A DNA stretch of 64,000 bases from Bifidobacterium felsineum (GTDB lineage Bacteria; Actinomycetota; Actinomycetes; Actinomycetales; Bifidobacteriaceae), in the NCBI RefSeq assembly GCF_002802915.1, contig NZ_PEBJ01000001.1:558001-622000 (forward strand). The letters run 5' to 3'. Made by a program: the position numbers and the translations under genes. Under the pieces are notes generated by a model. That model worked only from the letters and a program-made list of their open reading frames with translations, made no database searches and was not told where the DNA came from. Positions 1 through 10,278 of this stretch are shown here, piece by piece (position 1 is the first letter of the stretch; each line of letters begins with the position of its first letter).

Positions 1-1
1 C

Positions 2-529
2 TTCAATATTGTATTAGGCGCGCTTATGATTCCGGCTACGGCATTGGTCATTCCGACCTTTATCCTGATGTCGAACATCGGCATGACGAATACGGTGTGG
101 GCGGTGTTGCTGCCATCGTTGCTTTCCCCGTTTGGAACGTATCTTATGCGTATCTACTGCATGAGCTCATTGCCCGATGAGATGATGGAGGCCGCACGTG
201 TGGATGGCGCCGGCGAGCTGCGAACCTTCCTGCAGATTTCATTGCCGATAATGACACCGGCGATTACCACCGTGTTCCTGCTATCGGTCGTCGGATGCTG
301 GAATAACTTCTTCCTGCCTCAGGTGGTGCTATCCGATCCGAAACTCTTCCCCATCACAGTGGGCCTTACCCAATGGCAGGCACGCTCGAGTGCCGGCTCT
401 GGTGCCGAGCAGATATGGAACCTGGTGACAAGCGGTGCATTTGTATCCATCGTCCCTCTGGTCATATCGTTCCTGCTTCTACAGCGATACTGGGTCGGTG
501 GTCTGGCCGCTGGCGCTGTAAAGGCGTGA
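2..529 (+). CDS. Carbohydrate ABC transporter permease (MalG type), 5' truncated by window edge
   Basis: C-terminal part of an inner-membrane sugar ABC permease. The frame is open to the window edge, so the true start lies outside; the first in-window ATG at 26 is internal. It shows membrane helices and the cytoplasmic EAA loop that docks the ATPase (EAARVDGAG followed by LPIMTPA), then a WNNFFLPQVV segment and the AAGAVKA C-terminus seen in MalG-type permeases. It lies 47 nt upstream of an arabinofuranosidase gene in the same direction, so import of arabinose-containing oligosaccharides is a reasonable inference. The substrate cannot be read from the sequence. Confidence 0.9.
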   Translation, partial: FNIVLGALMIPATALVIPTFILMSNIGMTNTVWAVLLPSLLSPFGTYLMRIYCMSSLPDEMMEAARVDGAGELRTFLQISLPIMTPAITTVFLLSVVGCWNNFFLPQVVLSDPKLFPITVGLTQWQARSSAGSGAEQIWNLVTSGAFVSIVPLVISFLLLQRYWVGGLAAGAVKA

Positions 530-576
530 CCGGCATCGGCATCTCATAGACAACAAGCCTTTCAAAGGAGAAAAGC

Positions 577-2076
577 ATGAAAACGACGATTAACGTTCAT
601 CGGGTAATCGGCATTCGTGATCGGATGCTATACGGGCAATTCCTTGAGCACTTTCACCGCCAAATCTATGGCGGGGTATTTGACCCTGGTTCGCCCCTGG
701 CGAATGCGGATGGATTGCGCGAGGATGTCATTGAAGCTGTGAGGAAACTCAACGTGCCGATCATGCGTTGGCCTGGCGGTTGCTTTGTGTCTTCGTACCA
801 TTGGCTGGATGGAGTGGGCGCGGACCGTGAACCTACGTTCGATAAGACTTGGCGTGTGGAAGAACCCAATACATTCGGTACGGACGAATACATCAAGCTA
901 TGCAAAGCGTTTGGCTGCGAGCCATATATCTGCACGAATGCCGGTACCGGAACCGCCGAAGAGATGAGTGACTGGGTCGAGTACTGCAATCTGGCCGGTA
1001 AAGGACGGTATGCGAAGATGCGTGCCGCCAATGGCAATGCCCAGCCTTTTAACGTGAAGTATTGGAGCATCGGTAACGAGAACTGGGGCTCATGGGAAAT
1101 CGGTGCGAAAACACGTGAGGAATGGGGGCACCTGGTTCGTGAATCGGCGAAAATGATCAAGCATGTTGACCCGACCGTTGAACTGAGTGCTGCAGCTTTG
1201 CCGGATATTGATTGGAACCTTAATCTGCTGCGCAACTGTGGTGACTACCTTGATTGGATTTCCATCCACCAATACTGGGACGTCATCCATGAAACCAACA
1301 ATGCATCGAAATTCAACCAGGTCATGGCAATGACGGCGGGCCTCGATGCCAATATCGTCAAGGTTCGTGGCTTGTTGGAGGCGCTGGGGCTCCAGAATAC
1401 AATTCGCATTGCATTCGATGAATGGAATTTACGCGAGTGGTACCATCCGAAGGCAGTGACGGTGGAGCAGGGAATTACCGAAGACGAGTATCTGACCCCA
1501 CGCAATGGCAATGACATCAATAGTCTGTACACCATGGCCGATGCGGTATTTTCGGCCAGTGTCCTGAATATGCTGCATCGCAATTGTGATGCTGTCGGTA
1601 TGGCGTGCTTCTCGCCTTTGGTGAATACGCGCGGCTGCATCTTCACGCATCCCAAAGGCATTGTGCTCCGCCCAACCTACTTTGTGTTTGACTTATATGC
1701 CAATCATTTGGGCGATACGGTGCTCGATACTTGGAATGATGGCGACGACATGATTGCGGTGGAGGATACACAAGGACGTTCAACAATGGTTCCAGCGCTT
1801 GATGTATTGGCAACGACTTGGGCGGATCGGCACGCCATCGCGATCGCCGTCGCATCGCGAGACAAGACGAATCCGCATTCCCTGCAATTGGCGGTAGATG
1901 ACGCGTGGATCGGCAAAACAGTGACCGTATACACGCTGAACGGCTCGTCGGAGGAATCTTTTAACGATATTGATCATACGGAAGTCGGTGTTGTACAACA
2001 TAAGCTAGGGGAGTATAAGCCAGGTCTGTCCGTTCGGATGGAACCGCATTCGGTTAATATCGTTGAAATAGCCTGA
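577..2076 (+). CDS. Alpha-L-arabinofuranosidase, GH51
   Basis: Cytoplasmic retaining glycosidase (499 aa, no signal peptide) that releases terminal alpha-L-arabinofuranosyl units from imported arabino- or arabinoxylo-oligosaccharides. The GH51 TIM barrel is clear: the RWPGG motif near residue 65, the acid/base Glu168 in GNENWG and the nucleophile Glu282 in FDEWN, followed by the C-terminal beta domain. An AAAGGAG ribosome-binding site precedes the ATG at 577. It sits between a sugar ABC permease and a LacI regulator, which supports an intracellular role in an arabinan-oligosaccharide operon. Length is typical of the family. Confidence 0.95.
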   Translation: MKTTINVHRVIGIRDRMLYGQFLEHFHRQIYGGVFDPGSPLANADGLREDVIEAVRKLNVPIMRWPGGCFVSSYHWLDGVGADREPTFDKTWRVEEPNTFGTDEYIKLCKAFGCEPYICTNAGTGTAEEMSDWVEYCNLAGKGRYAKMRAANGNAQPFNVKYWSIGNENWGSWEIGAKTREEWGHLVRESAKMIKHVDPTVELSAAALPDIDWNLNLLRNCGDYLDWISIHQYWDVIHETNNASKFNQVMAMTAGLDANIVKVRGLLEALGLQNTIRIAFDEWNLREWYHPKAVTVEQGITEDEYLTPRNGNDINSLYTMADAVFSASVLNMLHRNCDAVGMACFSPLVNTRGCIFTHPKGIVLRPTYFVFDLYANHLGDTVLDTWNDGDDMIAVEDTQGRSTMVPALDVLATTWADRHAIAIAVASRDKTNPHSLQLAVDDAWIGKTVTVYTLNGSSEESFNDIDHTEVGVVQHKLGEYKPGLSVRMEPHSVNIVEIA

Positions 2077-2119
2077 TAGGCTTCGGCTGCATCGACCGTA
2101 TATGACGAAAGACAGCACA

Positions 2120-3175
2120 ATGAAACGAATCACGATTAATGACGTGGCCACTGAGGCGCATGTTTCGATTAAAACGGTGTCGAACGTCATCAACAATGCC
2201 GGTAGTATGCGGCCGGAAACACGCAAGCGGGTCCAGGATGCCATAGAACGGCTGGGCTACACCGTGAATTATTCGGCGCGCTCGCTGAAAACAGGTACGA
2301 CGAATATCATTGGTCTGGCATTGATGGCGTTTGAACAGCCATGGACTTCCATGTATGCCGGCGAAATCATCAAATCCGCCCGTAAACGTGGCTACAGCGT
2401 GGTCATCGACACATATGGTGACGATGGTTTATCAAGCATTATCGATGAGACGTATTGCGTTAATGCCGATGGGTGGATTTACTATGCGGATCGCCCATTG
2501 CTCAAGCATGGTCGCTTGCTCCAGCAACGATATCCTGTGGTTCTCACCGGCGAGTCGTTATCCTACGGTCTGGTCGATAGCGTCACCATGCCCAACCGTC
2601 AGCCGGTTGATGAGATTACGACGGCATTCATACGTCAGGGTGTACAGTGCATTGGACTCATCGGGGCTCCGGACGACTTGGTAAAGGAAAGACGTCTGAA
2701 TGAGGTCCTTGACTTGAAAGAAGGAACCCGAGTACTGCGCACGCAAGGGTATTATCAGGCATTTGCCGATGCCGGCCTTCCGGTGAATACGGATGTGGTT
2801 GTCGAAGGAGGGCGTTGGGATGTGAACTGGGGTGTTTGGGGAGCTAAACGCTTGCTCGACGTCCCAGCCTTCCGTGACGCTTCGACCCGTGCTGTGATTT
2901 GCTTGAATGATGCACTGGCGTTGGGTGCTCTGCATGCGTTTAAGGAATACGGCTGGCGTGTTCCGGACGATGTGCAGATCAGTGGATTCGACGACATTGA
3001 AGAAGGCAGACATTCCGATCCTGCGCTGACGACGGTGAATTCGCAGTTGAATCGATACGCGGATTATGCGGTTGACATGTTGATTGAGCGCATTGGCGGA
3101 GACACCGGACCAACACGTGCAATATCAACGGATTACGTGATAGAGCATCGCGGTTCAACGACATTCGCGCAATAA
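2120..3175 (+). CDS. LacI-family transcriptional regulator
   Basis: DNA-binding sugar-responsive regulator of about 351 aa. The N-terminal HTH is textbook (TINDVATEAHVSIKTVSNVIN, with a hinge near RLGYTVNYSARSLK), followed by a periplasmic-binding-protein-like effector domain ending with GFDDIEEG and DYVIEHRGSTTF. I start it at ATG 2120 (MKRITIND); an in-frame ATG at 2102 would add six residues. It follows the GH51 gene by about 40 nt and precedes an aldo/keto reductase. It most likely represses this arabinose-oligosaccharide cluster with arabinose or an oligosaccharide as effector, which is inferred from context only. Confidence 0.92.
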   Translation: MKRITINDVATEAHVSIKTVSNVINNAGSMRPETRKRVQDAIERLGYTVNYSARSLKTGTTNIIGLALMAFEQPWTSMYAGEIIKSARKRGYSVVIDTYGDDGLSSIIDETYCVNADGWIYYADRPLLKHGRLLQQRYPVVLTGESLSYGLVDSVTMPNRQPVDEITTAFIRQGVQCIGLIGAPDDLVKERRLNEVLDLKEGTRVLRTQGYYQAFADAGLPVNTDVVVEGGRWDVNWGVWGAKRLLDVPAFRDASTRAVICLNDALALGALHAFKEYGWRVPDDVQISGFDDIEEGRHSDPALTTVNSQLNRYADYAVDMLIERIGGDTGPTRAISTDYVIEHRGSTTFAQ

Positions 3176-3243
3176 CAGTCTGCGTCTTTGCATTCAAGAG
3201 CAACGAATATTCGGTAATGGCCGAGGACTTGGCAAACTGAAAT

Positions 3244-4236
3244 ATGAATGGTCAACGACGACCAGGAATGAGTGTATTCCCAATGAAAACACAGCTAATC
3301 GGTACGACTGGGGTGCAAGCTTCTCGTGTTGCGCTTGGCGTGATGCGTATGGATGCGCTTACGGATGCGCAAGCAGTGGATTTGGTAACGCATGCAATCG
3401 GCCTGGGCATCGATTATTTCGACACGGCCGATATTTATGGGTTTCAGGTTCATCGTAACCATGCCAGTTCCGAAATCTTCGGCAAGGCATGGCATGCTGC
3501 GGGCATAGAGCGTAATCGCATCCAAATCCAGACGAAATTCGGCATAGTGTTCGATCACGATCGACGAGGTGTAGCCCGATACGATTATTCGGCCAAACAA
3601 CTGGTAAGTTCGTTGGATGCTGAATTGAAAGCATTGCGGACGGATTACGTTGATTCGGTGCTGTTGCATCGTATAGATGCGCTGGTCGAACTCGACGAAC
3701 TGGCACAAGTGTGCAGCCGATTGCTCTCCAGCGGGAAGGTCCGATGCTTTGGCGTCAGCAATATGGGCCCATGGCAAATCGAAATGCTTCAGGCTGCCCT
3801 CGGACAGAGGCTGGAAATTGACCAGCTGCAATTCGGACTCATGCATACACAGATGATTGATGCTGAAGTGTACATGAATACGGATGGCATAGCGGCAGCA
3901 GATAAGACCGGTGGCATTTTGCCGTATTCTCGGTTGAAAGGCATGACCATTCAAGCATGGAGCCCGTTCCAATCAGGCACTGAATATGGGCCATTTGTGG
4001 ATAATCCACATTTCCGTCAGCTTAATGGTGCGCTTGCCGATGCAGCCGACATATATGGGAGCAACAAGGAGGCTATTGCTGCAGCATGGATTTTGAGACA
4101 TCCGGCGAATATTCAGATTATTGCTGGCACAACATCCGTGCAGCGGTTGGAGCGAATCTGCTCGGGAGCTGATATCACACTCGATCGTCAGATTTGGTGG
4201 GATCTGTATAGTGCGGCGGGCCACAGGCTGCCATAA
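3244..4236 (+). CDS. Aldo/keto reductase
   Basis: NAD(P)H-dependent oxidoreductase of the aldo/keto reductase superfamily (up to 330 aa, TIM barrel). The catalytic tetrad is visible: Asp and Tyr in DYFDTADIYG, Lys in IQTKFGI and His in SVLLHRID. Later segments CFGVSNMG and the NADP-binding GTTSVQRLE region are also present. The start is uncertain because no good Shine-Dalgarno precedes 3244; ATGs at 3268 and 3283 are alternatives, and the family homology begins at about MKTQLIGTTG (3283). It is last in the arabinose-oligosaccharide cluster and may reduce a released sugar or aldehyde. The substrate is unknown. Confidence 0.88.
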   Translation: MNGQRRPGMSVFPMKTQLIGTTGVQASRVALGVMRMDALTDAQAVDLVTHAIGLGIDYFDTADIYGFQVHRNHASSEIFGKAWHAAGIERNRIQIQTKFGIVFDHDRRGVARYDYSAKQLVSSLDAELKALRTDYVDSVLLHRIDALVELDELAQVCSRLLSSGKVRCFGVSNMGPWQIEMLQAALGQRLEIDQLQFGLMHTQMIDAEVYMNTDGIAAADKTGGILPYSRLKGMTIQAWSPFQSGTEYGPFVDNPHFRQLNGALADAADIYGSNKEAIAAAWILRHPANIQIIAGTTSVQRLERICSGADITLDRQIWWDLYSAAGHRLP

Positions 4237-4310
4237 AGTTCGCCCAACATCCTTATGTCCGCGCAGGACTCGTTATATGCGCGAACAAACGAACGAATCA
4301 ACAGTAATTA

Positions 4311-5135
4311 TTACTCGAACAATGCTATGTCGCTGCTCGGGTAGCCGATTTGCATGGCGGTGTAGGCATGTTTGGCGGCGAGTGCGGCCAGGATCATCGA
4401 GGTATCGGTATCCGGTTTCGATGGGGTGCCGGTCACTGCTTCGATTTCGGCACGGGCGCAATCCATTTCAATGGCTGCCGCAGTCGGTACATTCTGCCCG
4501 CTGGACTTATCTGCAATAGCTACCGGGTTCGCCAGCAGATTATCGATTGCATACACCTTCTGACGAGGGTCGATACGAGATTTCGAGGATTGGCTTGCGG
4601 AATCGGCCAAAGACACCAACTGCTGGGCGGCGGCCTTATGCATATCACTGAGCTCAAGCGTGGCGCCTGCGGTCTGCCCCTGTGCGGCGAGTACCTCCAA
4701 CGCGAAGCCAGCTCGGTCTTCGGCCAGAGCCATAGCGTCCAAGGCGGATGCGCTGATTGTCATCGAGGTGACGCCATCAAGACGGGCCGGAGTCACCTCA
4801 GGAGCTGCTTGCCCATACTTATCGGCCAGCAGCGAAACCACTGTTTTGGATTGTGCGTTGCGCAGCGTGCCTTCGGCAAACCGGTCGGTGCACTGACCGG
4901 CAACGTCGATCCAGGCCAGGGGAGCGGTGAGCTCGGTTACGTAATACTGCAGCTGTGGTGCGCCTTGGGGCAACGCGCTGCTGGCCGTGGCTGTGGTTAG
5001 CGCCTTCTCGCATGGGCTCATCTGGCGTTCGGCTTCGGCTCGTCCAGCCAGACGGGGCATTGCGCATGCGGACAATGCAACCAGCATGGAGCCGGCACAT
5101 AGTACGGCCAGCAGTCGTTTGCCGTGGAATCGCAT
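4311..5135 (-). CDS. Putative lipoprotein, function unknown
   Basis: Predicted exported lipoprotein of 274 aa. The N-terminus has a positively charged, hydrophobic signal (MRFHGKRLLAVLC) ending in a lipobox LSAC with Cys24. I choose the ATG at 5135 because the signal peptide starts there; the open frame extends 36 codons further to 5243 but that part has no signal features. The mature part is Ala-rich and contains a ferritin-like helical look (repeated Ala/Leu helices, for example AAAQQLVSLADSAS), but I do not recognise a domain. It is convergent with the aldo/keto reductase gene and divergent from nusA. Confidence 0.75.
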   Translation of the reverse strand: MRFHGKRLLAVLCAGSMLVALSACAMPRLAGRAEAERQMSPCEKALTTATASSALPQGAPQLQYYVTELTAPLAWIDVAGQCTDRFAEGTLRNAQSKTVVSLLADKYGQAAPEVTPARLDGVTSMTISASALDAMALAEDRAGFALEVLAAQGQTAGATLELSDMHKAAAQQLVSLADSASQSSKSRIDPRQKVYAIDNLLANPVAIADKSSGQNVPTAAAIEMDCARAEIEAVTGTPSKPDTDTSMILAALAAKHAYTAMQIGYPSSDIALFE

Positions 5136-5317
5136 GCCATTGATGCGTGAGGCGAACCAGCTGTTGAAATCACTCCCGGATTCGTTTTCTCGAATGGCTG
5201 TGGTGCACGTGGCCGAATCGAAGCAAGGGGAGTGTGTCTGCATGGAAACCTAGACTAGTAGCAAACTGTGACCATTCAAGGCCATGCGCCACATAACTTC
5301 ATAGGAGGTACGGATCG

Positions 5318-6382
5318 ATGGAACTGGACCTGACAGGAATGCACAAGCTCGCAGCCGAGCAAGGAATCGAACCGGAGACTCTTGATGAGGCGCTGGCTGA
5401 AGCCCTTCGCCTCGCCTACCTCAAGACCCCGCACGCGGCCAAGCATGCGCGCGTGGAGCTGGACGAGCGTTCCGGCAACTTCACTGTGTGGGCCGCCGAC
5501 GAGATTCCGGTGGAACCCACCGAAGACGATCCGCACCCCGCCCCGAAGCTGGGTGAGGAATATGATGACACCCCGCACGATTTCGGACGTCTTGCCGCCG
5601 CCACCGCACGCCAGGTCATCACCCAGCTGTTCCGCAAGGCAGAGGACGAGAAGATCTTCGGCGCCTTCTCCGGCCAGAAGGGCAAGCTGATCACCGGTAT
5701 CGTGCAGCAGGATGTCTCCGACTCCTCCAATGTGCACGTGGCCATGGGTGATGTCGAAGCTTTGCTGCCTCGCCGTGAGCAGGTGCCCGGCGAACGTTAC
5801 CGCCATGGTGAGCGCATCCGCGTGTACGTGGTGAACGTGGCCCGCGGTGTTCGCGGCCCGGAAATCGTCGTCTCCCGCTCCCACCCGGAGCTGGTGCGCA
5901 AGCTGTTCGAACGCGAGGTCCCGGAGCTGGTCTCCGGCGCCGTGTCCATCATGGCTATCGCCCGTGAGGCCGGCGCTCGCACCAAGATCGCGGTCAAGGC
6001 CAATACCGAAGGCGTGAACCCGAAGGGCGCGCTGATCGGACCTGGCGGTTCCCGTGTGCGTGCGGTGATGGAGAACCTCGGACCGGAGAAGATCGATATC
6101 GTCGATTACTCCGATGATCCGGCGAAGTTTGTGGCCGCCGCGCTCTCTCCGGCAGTGGCCACCGGCGTGCAGGTGATCAGCGAGAAGAACAAGACCGCCA
6201 TCGCCTTCATCCATGATGATCAGCTGTCCCTGGCCATCGGCAAGGAGGGGCAGAACGCTCGTTTGGCTGCCAAGCTGACCGGTTGGAAGATCGGCATCGA
6301 ATCCGCTGAGGCCCATGCCAAGAAGGTCGCCGCCGAGAAGGCGGCTCGAGAAGCCGCTGAGGCTGCCGAGCAGCAAGACTAA
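5318..6382 (+). CDS. nusA: Transcription termination/antitermination factor NusA
   Basis: RNA-polymerase-associated elongation factor that promotes pausing, termination and antitermination. It is 354 aa, the short actinobacterial form without C-terminal acidic repeats. The N-terminal polymerase-binding domain (residues about 1-120) is followed by an S1 domain (GKLITGIVQQD...) and two KH domains with GPGG (about 245) and IGKEGQNARLAAKLTGWKI (about 310) signatures. An AGGAGGT ribosome-binding site precedes ATG 5318. It heads the nusA-infB-rbfA-truB-ribF block. The small YlxR gene often found between nusA and infB elsewhere is absent from the 246-nt gap. Confidence 0.97.
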   Translation: MELDLTGMHKLAAEQGIEPETLDEALAEALRLAYLKTPHAAKHARVELDERSGNFTVWAADEIPVEPTEDDPHPAPKLGEEYDDTPHDFGRLAAATARQVITQLFRKAEDEKIFGAFSGQKGKLITGIVQQDVSDSSNVHVAMGDVEALLPRREQVPGERYRHGERIRVYVVNVARGVRGPEIVVSRSHPELVRKLFEREVPELVSGAVSIMAIAREAGARTKIAVKANTEGVNPKGALIGPGGSRVRAVMENLGPEKIDIVDYSDDPAKFVAAALSPAVATGVQVISEKNKTAIAFIHDDQLSLAIGKEGQNARLAAKLTGWKIGIESAEAHAKKVAAEKAAREAAEAAEQQD

Positions 6383-6628
6383 TCGCAGCATAAACCTCGA
6401 ATAGGCCGCGGAGTCGCACCGATACGGGCACGGCTCGCGGCCTTTCTTATGCTATCCAGCGCTATGAGTATGCTTGATTGGCGTATGTGGGTTGTCGCAG
6501 TGTGCGTAAAATCGCCCGCACAAAAGCGAGGTAACACGAACATGGTCGAACGATGAGACAGGGTAGGCTTGCCGTCATCACCAACTGACCACGCTCTCGC
6601 ACGCGTGGTCACAGAATAGGAGTAATTA

Positions 6629-9529
6629 GTGGGGAAACCACGCGTTTATGAATTGGCCAAGGACTTGCACGTCGACAGCAAGACTGTTCTTGAGAAGCTC
6701 AAGGACATGGGAGAATTCGTCAAGTCCGCTTCTTCCACCATTGAGCCGCCGGTGGCTCGTCGTCTGAGGGCTGCATTCGCCAAAGACAACGATAAGAGCG
6801 GCGATAAGGGCAGCGCCAAGCCCGCAGCTGTCGCACCGCACAAGCCGGTTGCGCCGAGCGTCAATCCGGCTGCAGCAGCACGCAGCGCAAAGAGCGCACA
6901 GAATGGACATAAGCCGGCCGCTCCGGCTGCTCAGAATCATCATGCAGCTCCGACTCCGGGAGCTCGCCCCGCACGTCCGGGCCAGGGCAATGCTCGCCCG
7001 CAGGGTGGCGCTCGTCCCTCCGCTCCGTCTCCGGCACGTCATGGCGGCCAGCATGAGAACCGAGAAGGCGCTCGTCCGGCACGTCCGGGCCAGGGTCGTC
7101 CGAACGCCGGTCAGCCTGGCCAGCATCAGAACAACCGTAATGCTTCCGCACGTCCGGCTCCGCATGGCAACGCCAACGGCAACGGTGGCTCGAATGCCGC
7201 TTCCAATGCCATTCCGCGCCCCCACGCTCAGGGCCCGCGTCCAGGCAACAACCCGTTCTCCCGCAAGCAGGGCATGCATGCCCCTACTCCGGGTGATATT
7301 CCGCGTCCGCATCCGATGGCTCGTCCGACCGCTGAAGGTGGTCGCAACGGCCGTCCAGGTCGTCCGGGCCAAGGCCAGGGTCAGGGCCGTGGATTCCGTG
7401 GTGGTCGTCCAGGCCAGGGTGGTCCTCGTCCGGGCCAGTGGGGTCATAACCGTCCGGGCCAGGGCGCTGGTGCTCAAGGTGGCGCTCAGGGCGGTGCACG
7501 CGGTGGATTCCGCGGCGGTGCCGGTGGTAATAACTTCCAGGGCGGCGGTGCGCCGAATAACGGTCCCGCACGCGGTGGCGGTCGCGGCGGTCGCGGCGGC
7601 GCTGCAGGTGCATTCGGCCGTCAGGGCGGCAAGTCTTCCAAGGCTCGTAAGAACCGTCTGGCAAAGCGTCATGAGTATGAGGAGCTGAAAGCACCGACCA
7701 TCGGCGGCGTTCGCATCCCCAATGGCAATGGTCAGGTCGTCCGTTTGCGTCAGGGTGCCTCTTTGGCGGATTTGGCCGAGAAGATCAACGTCAACCAGGC
7801 CGCATTGGTCACCGTGCTCTTCCACTTGGGCCAGATGGCGACCGCCACGCAGTCCCTCGACGAGGAGACCTTCCAGATTCTGGGCGATGAGATCGGTTGG
7901 AAGATCCAGCTCGTCTCCGCAGAAGAGGAAGACAAGGAGCTGCTCCAGCAGTTCGACATCAACCTTGATGAGGAAGAGCTGCAGGATGACGAGGACCTTG
8001 AGCCTCGTCCGCCGGTCGTGACCGTCATGGGCCACGTCGATCACGGTAAGACCCGACTGCTGGATACCATCCGCAAGACCAACGTCATCGCACGTGAGGC
8101 CGGCGGCATCACCCAGCGCATCGGTGCATACCAGGTCACCGTCACGCTGGATGGCGAAAAGCGTAAGATCACCTTCCTTGATACCCCAGGCCACGAGGCA
8201 TTCACCGCCATGCGTGCCCGTGGTGCCGAGCTCACCGACGTCGCGATCCTTGTGGTCGCCGCCGACGATGGTGTGATGCCTCAAACCGTTGAGGCCATCA
8301 ACCACGCTCAGGCCGCCAAGGTGCCGATTGTCGTGGCTGTCAACAAGATCGATGTGCCGGGTGCCAATCCGGAAAAGGTCCGCGGTCAGCTCACCGAGTT
8401 CGGTCTGGTTCCGGAAGAGTACGGCGGCGACACCATGTTCGTCGACATCTCCGCCAAGCAGAACATCAACGTGGACAAGCTCCTCGAGGCGGTGCTGCTC
8501 ACTGCCGACGCTGAGCTTGACCTCAGGGCCAACCCGCATATGGATGCCCGTGGTGCCACCGTCGAAGCCCGACTCGATAAGGGCCGTGGTGCTGTGGCAA
8601 CTGTGCTGGTGCAGCAGGGCACCCTGCACGTGGGCGACGCCATTGTGGCTGGCACATCCTATGGTCGTGTGCGCGCCATGCTGGACGAGAATGGTCAGAA
8701 CATGAAGGAAGCCGGTCCGTCTACGCCTGTCCAGGTGCTTGGTCTGACCTCCGTGCCTACTGCAGGCGACCTCTTCCTCGTTGCCTCCGATGATCGTGCA
8801 GCCCGCCAGATCGCCGAGAAGCGTCAGGCCACCGAGCGCGCCGCCCAGCTGGCCAAGCGCCGCAAGGTCGTTTCCCTCGAGGACTTCAAGAAGAAGTTCG
8901 CCGAGTCCGAGATCGACATGCTCAACATCGTCATCAAGGGCGATTCCTCCGGTTCCGTCGAGGCGCTGGAAGATTCCTTGATGAAGATCGAGGTGTCCGA
9001 CGAGGTCGGCATTCAGGTCATCCACCGCGGCGTCGGCGCGATCACCCAGAACGATGTCAACCTCGCCACGGTCGACAAGGCCGTCATCATCGGCTTCAAC
9101 GTGCGCCCGAACCGTCAGGTCGCCGACCTCGCCGAGCGCGAGGGCGTGGAGATCAAGTACTACTCGGTCATCTACCGCGCGATCGAAGACATCGAGGCAT
9201 CCCTCAAGGGCATGCTCAAGCCGGAATACGAAGAGGTCGTCACCTCTCACTCCGAGATCCGCGAGATCTTCCGCTCCTCCAAGTTCGGCAACATCGCCGG
9301 CGTCATGGTGCAGGACGGCGAGGTCAAGCGTGGTACGAAGTGCCGTATTCTGCGCAATGGCGTTGCCACCGTCAACGATCTCGAGATCTCCTCGCTGCGT
9401 CGCTTCAAGGACGATGTTCAGTCCGTCAAGGAAGGCTACGAGGCCGGTATCAACCTCGGCACCTTCAACGACATCGAACTTGGCGATATCATCGAGACCT
9501 TCGAGATGCGCGAGGTTGAACGCAAGTAG
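6629..9529 (+). CDS. infB: Translation initiation factor IF-2
   Basis: GTPase that recruits initiator fMet-tRNA to the 30S subunit and drives subunit joining; 966 aa. Starts with GTG at 6629 behind ATAGGAGT. The IF2N subdomain ([11 protein letters not shown]) is followed by a long low-complexity linker (residues about 50-340) rich in Pro, Gly, Arg and Gln with repeated RPGQ and RGG motifs, then a second IF2N domain, the G domain ([20 protein letters not shown]) and domains II-IV. The RGG/RPGQ linker is typical of actinobacteria, is disordered, and contributes direct repeats in the DNA between 6950 and 7620. Confidence 0.98.
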   Translation: MGKPRVYELAKDLHVDSKTVLEKLKDMGEFVKSASSTIEPPVARRLRAAFAKDNDKSGDKGSAKPAAVAPHKPVAPSVNPAAAARSAKSAQNGHKPAAPAAQNHHAAPTPGARPARPGQGNARPQGGARPSAPSPARHGGQHENREGARPARPGQGRPNAGQPGQHQNNRNASARPAPHGNANGNGGSNAASNAIPRPHAQGPRPGNNPFSRKQGMHAPTPGDIPRPHPMARPTAEGGRNGRPGRPGQGQGQGRGFRGGRPGQGGPRPGQWGHNRPGQGAGAQGGAQGGARGGFRGGAGGNNFQGGGAPNNGPARGGGRGGRGGAAGAFGRQGGKSSKARKNRLAKRHEYEELKAPTIGGVRIPNGNGQVVRLRQGASLADLAEKINVNQAALVTVLFHLGQMATATQSLDEETFQILGDEIGWKIQLVSAEEEDKELLQQFDINLDEEELQDDEDLEPRPPVVTVMGHVDHGKTRLLDTIRKTNVIAREAGGITQRIGAYQVTVTLDGEKRKITFLDTPGHEAFTAMRARGAELTDVAILVVAADDGVMPQTVEAINHAQAAKVPIVVAVNKIDVPGANPEKVRGQLTEFGLVPEEYGGDTMFVDISAKQNINVDKLLEAVLLTADAELDLRANPHMDARGATVEARLDKGRGAVATVLVQQGTLHVGDAIVAGTSYGRVRAMLDENGQNMKEAGPSTPVQVLGLTSVPTAGDLFLVASDDRAARQIAEKRQATERAAQLAKRRKVVSLEDFKKKFAESEIDMLNIVIKGDSSGSVEALEDSLMKIEVSDEVGIQVIHRGVGAITQNDVNLATVDKAVIIGFNVRPNRQVADLAEREGVEIKYYSVIYRAIEDIEASLKGMLKPEYEEVVTSHSEIREIFRSSKFGNIAGVMVQDGEVKRGTKCRILRNGVATVNDLEISSLRRFKDDVQSVKEGYEAGINLGTFNDIELGDIIETFEMREVERK

Positions 9530-9546
9530 TTCATGATATGCGTATA

Positions 9547-9658
9547 GGCCCCCTCTGACGAGGGGGCTGTCAGCCGCAGACTAGCTGGGAAAGGGGTCTT
9601 ACATAGGCTCCGCACAGTCTTGGTCTACGTTCGGCAGCCCTCCCCGATCAGAGGGGGC
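9547..9658. repeat. Intergenic inverted-repeat element between infB and rbfA
   Basis: Immediately after infB is a hairpin with arms CCCCCTC and GAGGGGG, then a tail resembling the elements at 28505 and 36471. The first arm (GGCCCCCTCTGA, 9548-9559) is also complementary to TCAGAGGGGGCC at 9647-9658, so a second, larger pairing just upstream of the rbfA ribosome-binding site is possible. It may act as terminator or attenuator; there is no clear U-tract. Confidence 0.5.
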
Positions 9659-9681
9659 CAAATTATTGAAAGGAAATACTT

Positions 9682-10149
9682 ATGGCAGGAACCAATCCCC
9701 GTGCCGCACGCATTGCAGCGTTGATTCAGCGCGTCGTAGCATCCTCCATCGAGCGCGAGCTGCATGATAAGCGACTGACCAACATCACCGTCACCGAAGT
9801 GCGTGTAACCAACGATCTGCAGATCGCCAAGATCTACTGGACCCAGCTCGGCCACGAAGGCAAGGAAGCCGGCGAACGCAAACGCGCTCAGCAGGCCCTT
9901 GATCAGGCCAAAGGCCATCTGCGCTCTCTGGTCGGCCACAAGGCAGGTCTGCGACTGACTCCGCAGCTGCAGTTCGTGTTCGACGAAGTGCCCGGCGAGG
10001 CTCACGAAATCGAAGACATCCTGGCATTGGCCCGCAAGCGCGACGAGGAACTCGCCAAGGCACGTGCCACCGCCCAGTACGCCGGCGATGCCGACCCATA
10101 TAAGCATGACGACGAATCGGACGACGAGGAAACCGAAGAGGAAGAGTAG
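9682..10149 (+). CDS. rbfA: 30S ribosome-binding factor A
   Basis: Late 30S maturation factor that binds near the 5' helix of 16S rRNA; 155 aa. The single KH-like domain is clear (NPRAARIAALIQRVVASSIE, then LTNITVTEVRVTNDLQIAKIYW). The C-terminus is a run of Asp and Glu (DDESDDEETEEEE), an acidic tail longer than in many homologues. AAAGGAAA lies about 10 nt before ATG 9682. It follows infB after 152 nt of repeat-containing sequence and is followed by a strong hairpin. Confidence 0.96.
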   Translation: MAGTNPRAARIAALIQRVVASSIERELHDKRLTNITVTEVRVTNDLQIAKIYWTQLGHEGKEAGERKRAQQALDQAKGHLRSLVGHKAGLRLTPQLQFVFDEVPGEAHEIEDILALARKRDEELAKARATAQYAGDADPYKHDDESDDEETEEEE

Positions 10150-10180
10150 TCTTCTTCTCTCTTTCCCTATTTTTTCTCAC

Positions 10181-10215
10181 AAAACGTACGCTGACTGCCA
10201 CTCAGCGTACGTTTT
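10181..10215. terminator. Perfect 14-bp stem-loop after rbfA
   Basis: Arms AAAACGTACGCTGA (10181-10194) and TCAGCGTACGTTTT (10202-10215) pair perfectly around a 7-nt loop. The 3' arm ends in TTTT, so it can act as an intrinsic terminator in either direction. A third copy of the core AAACGTACGCT lies at 10244-10254, inside the truB leader, so an alternative pairing with the first hairpin is possible. Confidence 0.65.
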
Positions 10216-10278
10216 CTGAGATGAGGCGGCGTGAAGCCTCAGCAAACGTACGCTAAGCCTGATGGAGGAAGCATAACG

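Noticed and set aside
6950-7620. Tandem-repeat element in the infB 5' half
   Set aside because: Repeats are explained by the Pro/Gly/Arg/Gln-rich linker of IF-2.
6626-9250. 874-residue open frame on the minus strand opposite infB
   Set aside because: It is the antisense shadow of the GC-rich infB gene: low-complexity, His/Asp/Gly and Thr/Ala-rich, no ribosome-binding site and no family motif.
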